DNA of 6,088 nt from Syntrophaceae bacterium (GTDB lineage: Bacteria; Desulfobacterota; Syntrophia; Syntrophales; UBA5619): assembly GCA_919902745.1 (NCBI GenBank), contig CAKKRN010000161.1:1-6088 (forward strand), written 5' to 3'. Positions 5,187 through 6,088 of the stretch are shown piece by piece (the stretch's first letter is position 1; every line of letters begins with the position of its first letter). The notes below the pieces were generated by a model. The model worked only from the letters and a program-made list of their open reading frames with translations, was not told the origin of the DNA and made no database searches. Made by a program: the position numbers and the translations under genes.

Positions 5187-6088
5187 TTACCGCTGGCCGT
5201 CCGCTCGATCGCGAAGGAATCCACGGAGATCGGCCATGTCTTTGGGCAGCGGCGAGGCAAACCGCATCGTCTCTCCCGTCGCCGGATGGGTGAAGGCGAG
5301 ACGCCAGGCGTGCAGGGCCTGCCGGTCGAGCGCCTTCATCCTGGCGCGGGCCGCCGGATCGCCGACGGTCCGAATTCTCCCAGCGCCGCCATAGACCCGG
5401 TCCCCTACGACGGGATGGCCGATGTCCGTCAGATGGACACGGATCTGGTGGGTCCGGCCCGTTTCGATATTCACCTCCAACAGGGCGGCAACCCTGTAGC
5501 GTTCGCGGACGCGCCAGACGGTCACGGCGGACCGGCCCCGGCGGCTCTGCGTGGACATCCGCTTGCGGTCCGTCGGGTGCCGTCCCACGGCGGACTCGAT
5601 TCTTCCGCCATCCGTCTTCGGATCCCCGTAGACGAGGGCCTGGTAGGTCTTCTTCACCTCGTGGCGTTTGAACTGCCCGGCCAGCCCCCGGTGGGCCTCA
5701 TTGGATTTGGCGACCACCAACAATCCGGAGGTCTCCTTGTCGAGACGGTGGACGATCCCGGGGCGCAGCACGCCGCCGATCCCCGAGAGATCGCGGCAGT
5801 GGTGCAGCAGGGCGTTGACGAGGGTCCCGCCCAAATGGCCGGCGGCCGGATGGACGACCATCCCCGCCGGTTTGTCTATCACCAGCAGCGAGGCGTCCTC
5901 ATAGAGGATTTTCAGGGGGATCGCCTCGGGGATAACCCCGGAAGGCCGCGCCGCCGGGAGAACGATGTCCACAACATCCCCCGTCTTCAGCTTCCGGCCG
6001 GCCCGGCCCGGTCGGCCGTTCACCTGGACTTGCCCCTCATCGACGGCCCGCCCGATCTGGGTGCGGGAAAGACCGATTTCCCGAGCAG
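5187..6088 (-). CDS. rluD: 23S rRNA pseudouridine synthase, RluA/RluD family (5' end outside window)
   Basis: RluD-type enzymes isomerise specific uridines of 23S rRNA (helix 69 in Escherichia coli) to pseudouridine during large-subunit assembly. In the visible 299 residues the rest of an S4 RNA-binding domain (GLSRTQIGRAVDEGQVQVNG, residues 5-24) leads into the catalytic domain. The catalytic segment is GIVHRLDKETSGLLVVAKS, with the nucleophilic Asp encoded at 5741-5739. ETGRTHQIRVHL and ALHAWRLAFTHPATGE are conserved later motifs. A GTG at 6023 could be taken as a start, but the frame continues upstream to the window edge in unmistakable S4 sequence, so the gene is cut by the window and not truncated. 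The RluD label rests on family resemblance and the pgeF neighbour. RluC or another RluA-family specificity cannot be excluded. Confidence 0.93.
   Translation of the reverse strand, partial: AREIGLSRTQIGRAVDEGQVQVNGRPGRAGRKLKTGDVVDIVLPAARPSGVIPEAIPLKILYEDASLLVIDKPAGMVVHPAAGHLGGTLVNALLHHCRDLSGIGGVLRPGIVHRLDKETSGLLVVAKSNEAHRGLAGQFKRHEVKKTYQALVYGDPKTDGGRIESAVGRHPTDRKRMSTQSRRGRSAVTVWRVRERYRVAALLEVNIETGRTHQIRVHLTDIGHPVVGDRVYGGAGRIRTVGDPAARARMKALDRQALHAWRLAFTHPATGETMRFASPLPKDMADLRGFLRDRADGQR

Noticed and set aside
1..6088. CRISPR array, tRNA, rRNA, riboswitch, transposase or toxin-antitoxin genes
   Set aside because: No regularly spaced repeats, tRNA-like cloverleaf, known aptamer pattern or relevant protein family was seen on either strand.

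Overview
This window is a compact run of housekeeping genes, all on the minus strand. In transcription order they are rluD (5' end outside the window), pgeF, rho, rpmE, prfA and prmC, followed by the first eight bases of what is probably murA. The DNA is GC-rich with AT-rich promoter gaps. The order rho-rpmE-prfA-prmC-murA is one I associate with Desulfobacterota (former Deltaproteobacteria, for example Geobacter and Syntrophus relatives). The C+ type bL31 and the dispersed 'NPLPSREG'-type repeats fit such a genome. The taxonomic assignment is an inference from gene order and protein style, not a search result.

Layout from right to left, following transcription. 6088-5187 encodes an RluA/RluD-family 23S rRNA pseudouridine synthase; its reading frame runs off the window edge inside the S4 domain. 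5186-5029 is a gap holding two inverted copies of a G/C-tract repeat. 5028-4219 is pgeF (laccase-domain, YfiH/YlmD family). 4218-3945 is a promoter plus a long rho leader, with a near-consensus TTGACA/TATACA promoter, a candidate 25-codon upstream ORF and a hairpin. 3944-2697 is transcription termination factor Rho. 2696-2519 holds an inverted repeat after rho, then a TTGAAT/TATAAT promoter and a leader stem-loop for rpmE. 2518-2306 is ribosomal protein bL31. 2305-2065 is a structured gap with GC-rich hairpins, one followed by a T5 tract. 2064-994 is peptide chain release factor 1. 935-81 is PrmC, the methyltransferase that modifies the GGQ glutamine of release factors. 91-23 is a 33-bp perfect inverted repeat with a 3-nt loop. 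It supplies the prmC stop codon and ends just before the Shine-Dalgarno sequence of the next gene.

Functionally the block joins ribosome maturation and composition (RluD, bL31), transcription termination (Rho) and translation termination (RF1 with its modifying enzyme PrmC). PgeF, often found beside rluD, is linked to peptidoglycan-precursor quality control. The two recognised promoters suggest at least two internal transcription starts, one before rho and one before rpmE. No promoter was recognised before prfA or prmC, so these probably depend on read-through from rpmE.

I found no new multi-gene system. The coding content is ordinary. The points of interest are non-coding: the long palindrome fused to the prmC 3' end, the inverted repeat pair upstream of pgeF that creates a false N-terminal extension, and the leaders of rho, rpmE and prfA.
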